From the NCBI GenBank assembly GCA_019649035.1, contig BMAT01000221.1, forward strand, positions 292,419 through 349,961: DNA of 57,543 nt, given 5' to 3'. A program made the position numbers and the translations under genes. The notes under the pieces are model-generated. The model ran no database searches. It saw nothing but the letters and a program-made list of their open reading frames with translations, and was not told the origin of the DNA. The stretch is from Elysia marginata. Its lineage: Eukaryota; Mollusca; Gastropoda; Plakobranchidae. Positions 1-12,900 of the stretch are shown here, piece after piece (within the stretch, counting starts at the first letter, position 1; each line of letters starts with the position of its first letter).

Positions 1-3000
1 TGATGTGGTACAAAGAGGTGTCAAATTTCGCATATCTATACAAAAAAAAGGCTGGCTAGGATGGTTTGGTAGACCGTGGTTTCATGATTTTGACACCTTC
101 TGAGTAATTATCCCACCCAGAAGATCCTAGACGCTCATACAGGTGGAGGGGGCGTCGACCAGAGGAGGTCTCAACGTTTGGTTGTGGTCATTTGGCCTGT
201 TACGTATTAGCCACCGGTCATATGTGTAACCAGGTCCAGCCCCCTGTCAATCAGTGTATGAAAGATCTCCCCAATTTATCCAGAGTGAAATGATAAAACT
301 TTCCCACGGTGCTAGCATGCTTTGAAGAGAAAGAGGACTGGGGCGGTGGGTTGAAGGGGTAGCTTTTCGCGTGTGTGTTAAAGGAGTGTTACATTTCAAA
401 GGTATTACTTAGTGTAAACAATAGTCTAACTGATCTGCGAACATTGAACAAGGCAGTTCACCGACCCAGTTGTTCCGATTTCAAGATTAGCAAACCAGTT
501 TCATGACTGTGTTATTTTTTGACACTTAATTGAAAATTTATAAAAATAACCAAGTTATCAGTAACCAATGCCTCCTGTGAAATTGGGGGGAGGGGGGGTA
601 AAGAGGGTGATGGAAGAAAAGGATGTGTGGTTAGAAATACAAATATTTTAAATTACTCTCAAAATTTAAGACAAATATTGAAGAATTTAAAACAATGCCG
701 TTAACCTCAGAAAACCCTTCAATGTCTGATCCAAACCCAACTTTTCACATCCATTTACCTGTGCCAGCCCGAGGCCAGCAGTCAGGCGTAACGGTCCACT
801 GCGCCCGCGGATTAGGGGTTAAGTTGATGCTGTTTTACACATATTTTTCAAAACTCAATTTTTTTTCCTTCTAAATTTTTAAAATTTTCTACTAGAAATT
901 TGTGTTGAAAATCCATCACTCTCTCCATGGCACTGTATGTATCATTTTTTTTTTATAACTCTGTCAAGGGTCATGAGCGTTTTAACTAAAATACCACACA
1001 AATTTCTCTTTGAAAAAATTAGATTTTGTATATACAGAGCGGAATATTATAATTGATTTTAAAATGAAAGAGACACTTTCAGATCAAGACCTGCGGTTTT
1101 CCTTCTCAGTTCTCCCCTTTCCAGTCCCCATCCAGCTTCATACTGTGCTAAACTCTCATGGAATAATCCTCACATTGGCTCGCTGGCAAGACTGACGAAA
1201 TGAAAGGAATGATTTATTTAACCTATTTTCAACACCAGCAGGTTAATACCAGGATAAACTCACCGCCTCTCGAGCGTTCACATTTCTAATTTCTCCCCTT
1301 CAACGCCTTATCTCTCTTATTTCATATGAACGCTAAGACAGTACTTAGACTAAGATCTTGAACATAGCCACATAATAGATTTTATGCACAAAGGGCCCCA
1401 TGGAGGACAGTAACATAAGCTTTAGTTTGAGTTGGCACTGCCTCATTTCATCAGTGATGGGTGATGACATGATTGTCATGAACGGTTAAGTTTTACCCAA
1501 ACTTTCTCATAAATGACCATGATAATCTTATTGCATAAATATACCAAGAGGCTGAAAATTTTTTCCTATTTCCATCACTGTTTTAGATTTCCCGAACTCT
1601 CGCTCCAAGACGGCAGCACCGCTAGCTTAGTCCGATAGCAAAGCAAAATTCACATCTATAGGTGCGTGAAATTCTCACATCATGAATTACCATGAACTGG
1701 GCGTGTTGTACCTCCTGTGTGAGTCAATTTTACGCCATACATTGAGGAAAAATTTCTAAACCAGCGGACTTCTGAGCAAATGAGTTTTAACATTAAATTT
1801 GTGGGTGGGGCTATTAGTATAACTATTAGGGCAAACTTCAGCCATGCAGGGTCTGGAGTTGATTTTGAGATAATTTGACAGCAGTCACAGCTGGAGGGTG
1901 TAGACACCATAGTCTACTATTACCGTTATTCATAGTCTTCATTCGTATAAAACCTAATAACCTAACGGGCATACTAGATCTAAGCCTTTGTCTTGGCCTC
2001 TAGAGATTTTGTTTCAAAACAGGTCAGCATGGGCAGAGGCAATGCTGGTCCGCTTAGGCCTACTCATAGTCTTGGGAGACACTTATCAAATTTTGGTCTC
2101 AAAGGACACTAAAAATTCTCATTCTTTTGATACTGTTTCAAGTTTTCGTTTAGTGATATTGGCACTGACTCAGCATAAATTTTTAAGACACCAACTAGAT
2201 TAGTAATTTACAATGAAATAAAAAATTCAAGAATGAATGCCTCAGCAACACTGCCTAGATGTTCTAGATCTAGATCTACATAAGCCGTTTAGTGAGACTA
2301 CTCAAAAATATATTTACCTTTGAAGTTGACAGATAGTTCCTCAATGTGGTCTCGTGAGCCATTGTTTGATTCTTGTAACTTCAGTTCAACTTGTCAAGAA
2401 TAAGATTTATAATGTAAACAACTGAGTACTGACGCCTGTTTTTCTAAAGACTAATCTAGATTCCAATCTAGATCTAGATGTATATATTATGCTTGAATCT
2501 AATTGAAATGTTGATAGTCAACAATAGAATTATATCATATGAAAAAACAATGCTATAAAATGTTTTTTATTCTTAATTCCGCCAAATGTAATATTTCAAT
2601 GTTTTAATCAACCGTTTCTGATTCCAGGAACCAAAGGACTACCAGCCATTTTGACAGATCACTGTCTATATTTAGACTTTCAGCTGTTTTTTATTTTCGT
2701 TTCTAAAAGATTTGCTATCGATCAAGGGCAATGACTCTGCTCATAGCGACTGGCCTTGCAATTTTGTTGAATTTTTTAAAAAAGTTTTTCAATCATGCTG
2801 CCAATAATTTGAACTGCTACTAATCTATTGCTTCAAATTGTGTTTTTTTTAAATCTCTGTTTTCCCGTATCAAAATTTTATCTTTCCCAACTTCATTAAA
2901 AAAAAAGTTACGTGTCACTCCGTAGGCTTACCGTGGATCATTTTAGGCCTACTTTAAGGAGCAGTCATGATAGGATGAGTCATAAATCACAATGACTTGA

Positions 3001-3700
3001 AATCTAAAATTAAAAGACCATTATATAATTAGCTTTTGAAGTACACTTGAATTTTCTCTACTGGATCTGAGGAAAGGTACCTGTAGAATTCTTGAGAAAC
3101 CATACGCATATTTTTGCTCTAGAGTCTCAGTAAACTTTGTAAAAGCAATTCATGAAAATGTCCACGACCTACACATGTGATTTTTATAAAACACACCCAA
3201 ATGACTTCAATAACTAAGCCCTGAGGTGTAGGCCTAACTTTGGGTTAGCTGTTAATTTTAGACTCATTATTTACTCTCACGCCTCTCCTGTATTTACCGT
3301 GATAGGAGTGTTTACGACATATGAAACAGGCCTATATTTAATACAGATACCCTTTGATATAACATCGCCTTAAAAAAGTTGTGGCCTACTCCCATTTTAA
3401 TCCCGTAATACACTAATGGGTCATTAAACAGACCTCAAACAAAATTAAAACAAAAACTTTAGTCTACCGTACTTCAGTACATGATCTGCCGTAATGCAAG
3501 GGGTCTACTAGTACTACACCACTTGCTATTATAAATGGATGTTAACGAATGTGCCTCTAAATCGTGTAGAAAATTAATTTTTAAAAGTGTTTTTCAAATA
3601 GTGTGAAATAAAAGATCATTATCTCGGTTAGTGACTGTGAAATTCCCCCTTTTTTATGTTTACAAGTTTACAATTACATTGTTAGGGTCTGGATGAAAAC
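1..3700. other. intergenic region upstream of CEP126
   Basis: No convincing gene was found. Open frames are short and lack splice-compatible neighbours or recognisable protein similarity. The stretch holds AT-rich DNA, a short inverted pair (aggtgtcaaa near 17-26 and ttttgacacct near 88-98), a possible truncated SINE near 745-825, and clusters of TCTAGATCTAG and AGGCCTA palindromes (near 2260-2280, 2450-2480, 3980-4010 and 4350-4375). The first 350 bases are less AT-rich and could be the edge of a neighbouring locus or a repeat, but nothing coding is recognised. Confidence 0.5.
745..825 (-). repeat. possible truncated tRNA-derived SINE
   Basis: On the minus strand the segment around 796-806 reads gggcgcagtgg, which resembles a pol III A box (TRGYNNAGTGG). 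It is followed by GC-rich tRNA-like sequence unlike the AT-rich surroundings. No B box (GGTTCRANNCC) is seen at the expected distance, so if it is a SINE it is truncated. Confidence 0.3.
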
Positions 3701-3914
3701 TGAATTTAAACGCAGGCGAAGAGGAAGCAGCGCCGTTCTAGTTAAATGAGGAGCATTCCTGCGCATGTTGTTACTAAAAACAATATGGCGGCTTTTGGTA
3801 TCCAACCGCCGTAAACATAATTTCGAAAAACTTAAAAGATACTTTGTATTTTGAGAATTCATAATTTTGCCCTCTAGGTCGATGAAACGTGAGGTCTTAT
3901 TGTGATTCGCGATC
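3700..3914 (+). promoter_or_regulatory. putative CEP126 promoter and 5' leader
   Basis: This block is more GC- and CpG-rich than its surroundings and lies directly before the chosen CEP126 start codon. It contains AATATGGCGGC at about 3782-3792, which matches the YY1-type element common near transcription starts of housekeeping genes. No TATA box at a clear distance was identified. The transcription start is inferred, not seen. Confidence 0.4.
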
Positions 3915-3946
3915 ATGGATAGCCGACTATTAGCCGGTGCATATTC
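3915..3946 (+). CDS. CEP126: CEP126 coding exon 1 (start)
   Basis: Encodes MDSRLLAGAY plus two bases. The start was chosen because the frame runs into a perfect minor-spliceosome donor (GTATCCTTT at 3947) in phase 2, which is what exon 2 requires. The ATG has a G at +4. No family similarity supports so short a piece, so it rests on splice logic alone. Confidence 0.55.
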
Positions 3947-6900
3947 GTATCCTTTTTTGTTTTATATAAGATAATAAGACTGGATCTAGATTCTAGATCT
4001 AGGTCTAGATATATTTTAGATTAGAATAGTTACTAAGTTAGTCGGTAATAGATTCCATGCCTGTATTAGACCACAGAGGACAAGATGTGTCAGTGGCATT
4101 GTATATGCTTTTTGATCAGTTTTTGATAAGTTTTTGAAAAAATGTCACACCTAGGAACATATAAGAAACTGTGTTATTTAAAAAGTGGAAAGTATATAGA
4201 TCTAATACTTCAAATTCCTCATGCTCTTAAAATGTCCTTTTGGTCCTATTAAGCATTTTAAGGGGACCTTAAATTAGCCTAGCATTAATTTGATCAGCTT
4301 GGAGAGATGAAGTAGATAAGGTGTGTGATGTAGGTCTAATAAATTAGCTCATCTTAGGCCTATAGGCCTAGATCTATATTCTGCCAGATATGACATTTAT
4401 CTTTTTATGATATGATTTTGCTTCATGCAAACAAATTAGATCTATCAAGTTGAAAGAGAAAGTAATTGGGGGGGGGGGATTATAAGGGTAATTTATGAAT
4501 ATATATTTTTGCCTTGGTTTTCAAGTAATGAAGGGGGAGGGAAGGAATGTGTGGAATAAATAGCCTACTGCAATAATAAATATAATATCCCAGAAAGTAG
4601 GCCTAGTTACTTTAACTATGAAGCAGTTCACACAAAATATGCTCTTCTTTGAAATTTTAGTAACCAAAGAAGGTGGTCTGATTGAGGACAGTTAAAACAA
4701 CAGTAGAAGCAATAGTTGTGCTAGAAGTATAATAATAATAATAATAAAAATAGTAATAATAGGTTTGGTTGTGTTCGAATGGCAAGAAACACTGTTGACC
4801 TAAATTAATCTGAACATGTTTGCTCTTATAAACTAAACAACCAAACAAGTGAAACTATAATACTGTTGGGCAATATCTTTTCAATGGAAAATTAAAATTC
4901 CTATTCGATTTTTTTTTCTATCATCATCATCATTATCATCATAGTTTTTATTAACCCAGTATCTGATTACAGACCACAAATGCCTGACTTCGACTTGCTT
5001 CTATCCTGGGCTTTTCCTGAAATTGCTTTCCAAAAAAGTCCACCCCTCTTCAGATTCTCCTTAATGTTTTTAACAAGTGTCTGCCATGCTGTTAGTTGTC
5101 CACTTATTATTCTGTGCTCCTTAGGATTCCACTGTTGTGCGTGCTTTGCAGTGGAATTTTTAGGTGCTGGTTAGTTCTTTTCATCTCATTTTGTGCATGC
5201 CTTTCTCTTTTGGAACAGCCCTCTGTCCTGTTATATTGCAGAGAATCTCATTTCCTGTTGTCTCTGACCAAACAATTTTCAAAATTTTTCTCCTGTAGGT
5301 ATTTTTAAAAGATTTTACCTTCTTTATGTTTGTATTAATAAGGCTCTGCTCTTCATATCCTTTTAAAAGTACTGATTTTACAGTATGTCTATCTGATTTT
5401 AATCGTTGTGATAATTTACGGTGTATGTTTGTTATGTTTGGTGTTTTTTATTTAAGCTGAAGGCAAACAGATCCTGTCCCCTGATCTCTCATTTTAAGTG
5501 CCCAAGTATTTTGATTAGCAAAAAGGTGTTAGAACTAAATGTATGACAAAATTATTATTGTGTGTTATTATACTAGTTTTTTTTTATCAATAATAAGGGT
5601 GCTCCATTTGTATGGCCATCATATTCATTTTTATTTATAATTTCTATCAATTTATGGGAATTTAATAATCACCTCTCTCCATTATGACAGAAATTCAAAT
5701 GCACTGCGTGGTTAAAATATCTCTGTAACTTCCTTAACCAACCTTAGCCAGCACTACAGAGCTCTAGAGGATCAGAAAAACTTTGTGACCACTGACAAGC
5801 TGGACTCTATTGCCAGGGCCAAAAAGCTTAGCCTGGAAACTAACAAGAGAAGAAGGTAATACACTATGTTTTAAGTCAGGTCTCTTGTTTGTGATTCAAT
5901 ATCATTTTCTTTATCACCTGAATATTCCCTCTACTTTCAAAGTTAGATTTATTTTGGTTTTAAGAACACTTGTACATGTAAAAGATTGTCTCAGTTTTAA
6001 AGAAGAAATGCATAACTGTGCACATATATGCCAAGGTAGATGCTGCATTTATCAACATGCTGCACAACTTTTTAAAGAAGAGTGGATTCATATTAAAATA
6101 ATTTTGTTCAAAATACCATGTTGTTGGGTAATACTTAAGTTATTGGAGAAACTTGGGAAATTTTTAAAAGTTTTTTTAATTAAAACTTGCATTACAACTT
6201 TATGCTCCAACAGATCTCAAGCTCAGAAAAGGAAGATTGAAGCACTACGTGAGGAGAAACGACGCCATGAAATTCTCTCTAAACGGCGAGAAGAGCAAAA
6301 ACAAGCAACAGAGAAGTATCAGCGATCCCATATTCCTCCCAGTGCCAGGCAGCACAGTGGTAGACGCAGTCCACGCCGTCCAGGAGGGGGACAAACTCTG
6401 GAGGATGCTCTCCGTTTGATAAGAGGCAGTCCAAGACACTCACGGCCAGGTTCAGCCCGTGACCGAATCATGTCTCCAAGAAAAGAAAATGAGGATCCTT
6501 TTGAAAAGTCTTACTTTGAAAAACGTGGCCACCACATAACAAGACCAGGCTCAGGAAGAACTGGTCACCAAATTGATCAGCATGCCCGAGCAGAACTGAT
6601 GGATCACAGTCTTCAGAACTTTACCAGTAGCAAGACCCTGTTTGAGCAGCAGCTGGAACAGCAACAAAGTCTTTTACTTAAACAACAGCAGCAATCTTTG
6701 CGAGACTTTGATAATGCTGTTAAGAGGGAGATTGATTCTGACCTATCCAAGTATGAGGGTTTAGCAGGTGAAGATGAAAACAAATTCCTTAATTCTGATG
6801 ATAGCTGCTCCAGTGCTGATAGTCTTGAAGATTCAAAAGAGAATGGAAGCCTCAGGCTGGACCATTTGACAAATGATATTCAGAACTCAACAGGTCCTGC

Positions 6901-9900
6901 AAGCAAAACAAGTGGGAATCATGTGACTAGTGTTACAGGTAAATTTACTGAAAATGATGAGAAACATGTTCAAGTTTCCAAGTATCCAGATCCAAAGCAA
7001 CAGCCTTACGCTCAGTTTTATTTGCACTCTTCAAGTAAGACTTATAATGGTACCCACACTCCACTGAATTTAGATATGACACCATCAGCAACATACCAAG
7101 GAACATCCAAGGCTCACGATTCTCATGGAACTTCTGCAGATGTTTTGAGAGCACAGAATCAAGCTATATCAGACATATGTAAAATGGACAGTCAGTTAGG
7201 TCAACAATTTAAAAAAGATGAAGTGACTCATACAGGCCATGAACAACCAAACTCTCAAAGTCAATTCAGTACTGCTCCACTGAAGCAATTTTCCACAGAT
7301 TCTTTAGAATCCGTCAGTTCAGTAAGCACTGTTTCACTTGTGAAAGCACCTGATCCATATTCTCATCATCAACCTTCAGCTATCTCAGCAACAGAAACAA
7401 AGTCTGCTTCATCTCAGATGGCCTGGGTGTCTTTACCAGTAAAATCTGAAGGTGTGTCTGCAATATCAGAAGCTAAAATTTCCAGCCATAACACTGATAC
7501 TGGAATGGAAGCATACAACCCTCGTTATGCCTCAGCCATTAGCTTATCCATTTGGCCAGGCCAAACAGGCAATGCTCCTGTATCCAGTGTTACACAAACA
7601 AGCTCCATCTCCACTGTAACAACAATTTCTGCATCAAATAACTCTGTTTATGGAGGGCGGTCTACCACCACACCTGGCACATCCTATCCTATTTCAGGAC
7701 TAGTGCCCAGAAACGCAAGCTATGCTAGCACTTTCTCCTCAGACATGATGAAAAGTGATGCAGTTTTGAAGTCTGGAATAGTTGGCAGTGGTCTTACATC
7801 TACAAATCAGGTTACATTACAAAAAGAAGGTGGGCCTAATAATACATCTGAGATGGACATGAATTGGCAGGATTTGCAGTACCCACTGATACATGATGCC
7901 AACAGAGGTGCATCACAGGCACAGACTCACAGCTTTGGCCAGCAGCAGCAATCATTAGTCAACACCAGTACTACTGTTTCCTCCTACAGCCAGAGCTCCT
8001 ACTTACCTTCTCAGGCCGCACAGTCTCAAACAATAAAACAACCATATGAGAATGTACAGCAGCATTATCAACAAATACTTAAACAACGATACCCAAGCCT
8101 TCCTGATCATCAAAAAATTCATCAGTTTCTACACGGGCAACAGCAACAAAGGCAACAGCAGAAGCAGTTTCAAGTGCCAGAGTATCAACAACAGCAGAGT
8201 ACCAGTCAAATGACAGTACATTCCAGCCCAGGGCTTACAAGTACTGTATCAGCTCAAGGTATTCCTGTGCCTGCAGTGAGAACTATATTTCCTCACCAGA
8301 GACCTCCCGTCCCTAGAACAGAGGCGACAGAGGCCAGCACGGTAAGTCCAACTGCCACAAATAAAGAAACAGTCGCAGGCGAGCAACCAACTTATAGTCA
8401 ACCAGCTTGTGGTGAAGCTCATGAGAATAAGCAGTCTTCAGTGCCAGGTCGTGAGCAAGAGGCTACTGACGTGGAGGCTCCTCGTATCAAAGGCATTCTG
8501 AAGGCTTCTCCAGCCCCAACTCCACAACAGCCCTCTGCTAAAGTTGGTGGACATCCAAGAGACAGTCTAGAGTTGATGAGGCTTCAAGGAGATAAGAAGG
8601 TATTTGATACCACATATAACTGTTGTCATATTTACCTAAATTTTGTGCCTTGCCATGATTTCAAAGTTTCAAGCAGCTGTGCCGTCATCATTTGGCTGAC
8701 TGATAATAATACCAGTAATATATGTCTCAAGCCCAGGGTGAGTGAGTTGGATGTCACAATGTTTACCTTCAAAGGCGTTGCTGCTTGTAACATATCATTT
8801 TTCTAATGTTCCAAACGTCGAAAATTTGAAACAAATTTCAATTTTTTTGTGTAAAGATACTTAAAGCTTTGTAGATTTAAAATATAAAGAAAAAGGAGAA
8901 AAAAATAGACCTTTAAATGGCATTTTCTCAAAAGAGGAATTTTTTTACTTTCAACTCATTTGTCCTGGACAAAGACATGAAAGCACTCTCTTTAACTTAT
9001 AATTTCATGCTTATCCTCTTGAAGTAATCAATGTTTAATTAAGGTATTTCAAGGTTTCAATCTTAAATTTTATGCAGAACGTAATCAGCAGCAAATATAA
9101 TTTCTTGTTTTTTGTTTTTGTGCCAAGAGTTTTTTTATTTCAAAGATGCCACTTATTTGTTTAACTGAAATAAAAAATGTTACTATAAAGAAAAATGTGT
9201 TCATATTGCGCAACTTTCTGCTTCATAATTGGTAACATGATGCACTTAACCTTTTTTCTTTGAAATAATATGCCTTTTGGCATAGGCAAGCTTAGGGCAT
9301 ATAGAAAATACCCATTGAGAAACTTGATCGCCTTAAAAGTGCGAAATTATGCTGAAATGTGTTGTTTTTCTACATATGTCTCATGCCCAGGTAGAATGAG
9401 TCGGAAGTAGGAAATTCTTATTATGAGAAAGTGCCATTAAAGGTCTTTTTTAAATCAGCAATAGCTCTAATATCTTTTCACAAATTTTTTATAATTTTAT
9501 AAAATTTTGGGCGTTTGGAAGCTTACAGAAAGTCCTGTTCTAAACAGCTAGGCCTTTCAAATTTTAAATTGCACCATCCAACTCATTCACCTTGGGTGCC
9601 AGACATATATTTCTCGCATCCAGGGTGAATGAGTCTGAAGTTGAAATTTCCTGTTTGGAGAAAACACCAATGAATGGTCTATTTTTTCTTCTTTTTTTCT
9701 TCTATATTTGAAATATTTAAAAAGTTGTGATACCTGTCGACAAAATTGTGATAATGTTATTAAAGTTTCTTATGTTCGGAAGCTATGAAAAACACCAATG
9801 CCTTTGGAAGTAAAAACAGCAACATCAGACCTGGATTTGCCAAGTAGTCTTGAAAAAAAACATAATATTTTTCTGTAGGTGATATTGTCCCTTTTGGTCA

Positions 9901-12900
9901 TTTGTTCCTCGTTTGATCTACCTTTTAGGGAAAGAAAAAAAGTGTGCGTTTTGCTGAGGACACCACAAAAGAGCCTTCACATGTGATGAAGGAGTCAGCT
10001 GGAACAGGAAATATGGTGATTACTAACTCTGGAACACCAGTTCAAAGTGAGTTTTACAACAACAAAAAATGCAAAGTATTTTTCGCAGCTTCCAGGTGTA
10101 AACATTTTTAACTACCCTAATTTTATTAAAAGATTAAAGACTTTGCTAATACAAAATATTAGAAAAAGTGGATAATTGTCATGATTAGTAGCATTTTGTT
10201 TTCAAATTAAGTAAAACTATTGAAGGAAAAGAGGAAGGCTGGGACGTATGGTGTTGAATAGTCATCTTTTAGACATTTTCATTTGATTTGTCAAAAGGTC
10301 TCATCAGAACTAGATGTCAAATCCATTTATTTGATATTCTCAAACTACTTATCACCAAACGGTGTTGTATAGTCACCTCATTTTTGGGGGAATCATTTAA
10401 TTATTTACTTTTAAAACTTTAGAACCACCAGTGTCAAGGCCTGCCTCAGCCAGAGTGGTGTCTTCAACTCCAAAAACAGAAACTGCTGTAGGCAGAGTGG
10501 CTCGAGCAACAAGTGCTGGGGCTACAAGACAGATGACTGTTGTACCATCTCAAGCTTCTTCAAGGAATGTTCAATTTTCCAGTGGCCCAGCACAAGCTGA
10601 TGATGAGCAAAGTGCAACGTCTTTTCCAGATTCCCAAAATCTACCAACAGCTATTCCACCTTCACCTCAGCATTCTGTTATAAACAGACCAAAGGCTGCT
10701 GCACACATTATCATAAGTAGCCCCGAGCATCACACAAGTGGAGAGAAGTCTAGTGTTGGGGCTGCCATGGCAAGCCCAACATCTGCTGCTAGAGGTGCTT
10801 CAGTTGCTCACAAATCTATTTTGGACTCGAAAGTTAAGAATATCAATAACCCTCACGCCTTAAGCAGTAGAATGCCTGTAAAGATACCAGCCTCTGCTCC
10901 ATCTGTAAGTGTCTACCATGTTGCAAGAGCAGGAGAAGAAAACCTCAACAATGAATACCAAGGTCAACATCAGCAGCAGTTCTATACCATGGACAATGGT
11001 GGTTATGTAATTACCCATGGATCTGATGGTACAATTCCTCAGGAACAACGCCAGAGGTTCAGGGAGCCATCCCCTGCATCCAAGCGAGTGCCAATATCCA
11101 ATTCAGTGGTTACTCGAACAAGTATAGTACCTGCCTCTACAAAGATATCAATACCCCAGACTAATATGGGAACACCCTCTTACTCCACTTCAATGGCTGG
11201 TGGTGATGGAAGAGGTAATGGTGTTGCCAGTGGACCTGTATATGATGAAAATGGCATGAGAATTGACAGAACTCCAACTGATGAGGAAATTACGTGGTTA
11301 TGGGACAAAGTCAGAAACTGTTTAAACAAGGAGGATCCAGGAAATGCTGACAGTAATACACCTCAAACCAATGGAGTAGCAGGTGGAGGAGGAGTTGGAA
11401 TGGACCCTGGTAGGCAGCCGCCTACAATGTCTACAAAACTAATTGATGGGGCATCATTAGGTTAGTACCGTTTAATTTTTTATCAATCTTTTTCATCCTT
11501 TTTTTATAAAATTTAATTAAGTATTTATTCAATCTTCTATATTTGAAAATGCAGTAAAAAAACAAACACACACATGCATGTTGAATTAGAAGATTTTGAA
11601 TGCATGAGTTTTATTTGTCTTGTGTATCTGGGGATAACTTAAATGAAGTGGGAAAGCAGAATGACAACTTTTTTCCAGTATAATTCATAAGTATAAGGTC
11701 TGCTCTTTTGTTTCATTCTAATCTAAAGAATATCATTATCATATTATACTAGTTAAACAAATATAGTCTTAGGTCTCCAAACTAACTTGTTCAAATAAAA
11801 TTTGTACTAGATTAAATATTTGTTATGTCTCTTTGATTGATGCTTTCATTTTATTTTCCTGTGGTTGAAAGCTAGATTGATTAGGGCATTACACAACTGT
11901 GGTCTACTATGATAGAAGAGCGAGACATATGAGTATTAACTATATCAATTTTTCAACTTGTACCTGAAGATTTATGATTTATAGTCTTCAGCATTTCGTT
12001 TTAAGTGTCAACTTTTTGATCATGAGAATTATGACGTCTGGCTCAATCGAACTCTTTGCAAGACATTAATTTTTTTAAATATGGTTTAGGTTTTGGCATG
12101 AATGCAAGTTCTGGTGCCAATGGATTAAGAGTTGGTACAGGTTTCTTCCAACCACAGCATTCCCCAGCAGTACAGAATAACAAGGTGCGGCCAGCTTTAC
12201 AACAGCAGGGCAGTTACCTGAGAAGGTATGACTAAACAATGCAATGTAGGGAACATTTCCTTATTTGAAATAGTTTGTATTTATAAAGAGAGATGTATAA
12301 GGAATATCTTTTATAATTATAATTTCATTGATGTTTCTTTTTGTACTGATACATCTGTTTAGTATATTCTTATAATTTTGGCTATATTGTTTAATATTAG
12401 GTGTCTGCTGCCACATCATTTTTTTTATTTTCTATTCACTTTTACCAAAAGAAGGCATGCGTTGCAGAGATTTATGTAACTGTGTATGTTTGTCAAGCTT
12501 TTAAAAACGTTATTTCCAATTTAGTTTTGTCAAGAGATGAGAAGATATTCATCGTTTTAAATTTTTCCAGGTATGACATTTAAATACTGAGAAACTACAA
12601 GAGTAGAGATGGAGGCCTTATTGATAATATTGATAAATATATTTCTGCATATATTACAATTTTTAGTCAACTCCTATGATAAAGATTACAAAAGTATGTT
12701 ATGTTTGCTATATATTCGCTCATACATTATGCAGATATGGGCTTCTAAAGCAGCGGAGGGTGTCATCAGCCACAGGCCCCAGCAGTGCACCAGCCCAGCC
12801 CCCAGTGCAGCGAGCCAGTAGTGCTATTCATGCTCGTCAGCATCATCAGGCCAGTGTGAACACTCCCTCAAGTCAACAGGTGGATCAAGATGGACCTCAG

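Larger units (their letters stand above)
3947..5747 (+). other. CEP126: CEP126 intron 1, likely U12-type
   Basis: The donor GTATCCTTT matches the U12 5' splice consensus RTATCCTTT. TTCCTTAAC at 5730-5738 matches the U12 branch-site consensus TTCCTTRAY, about 10 bases before the acceptor AG at 5746-5747. The intron also holds an ATA microsatellite (about 4728-4746) and an ATC/ATT microsatellite (about 4919-4943). No other coding content is recognised in its 1.8 kb. Confidence 0.65.

Noticed and set aside
3785..3814. ATGGCGGCTTTTG as the CEP126 start exon with donor GTATCC
   Set aside because: The donor would be phase 1, and every exon 2 acceptor in that phase reads into a stop; the ATGGCGGC is better explained as a YY1-type promoter element.
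5810..8806. A single 998-codon open frame as one gene
   Set aside because: It begins at a TTG inside exon 2 in a frame different from the family-matching one, reads through intron 2 and into intron 3, and its real content is exon 3 of CEP126.
10431..11465. A 344-codon gene starting at a GTG
   Set aside because: It is the interior of CEP126 exon 5; the acceptor lies just upstream and the frame joins exon 4.
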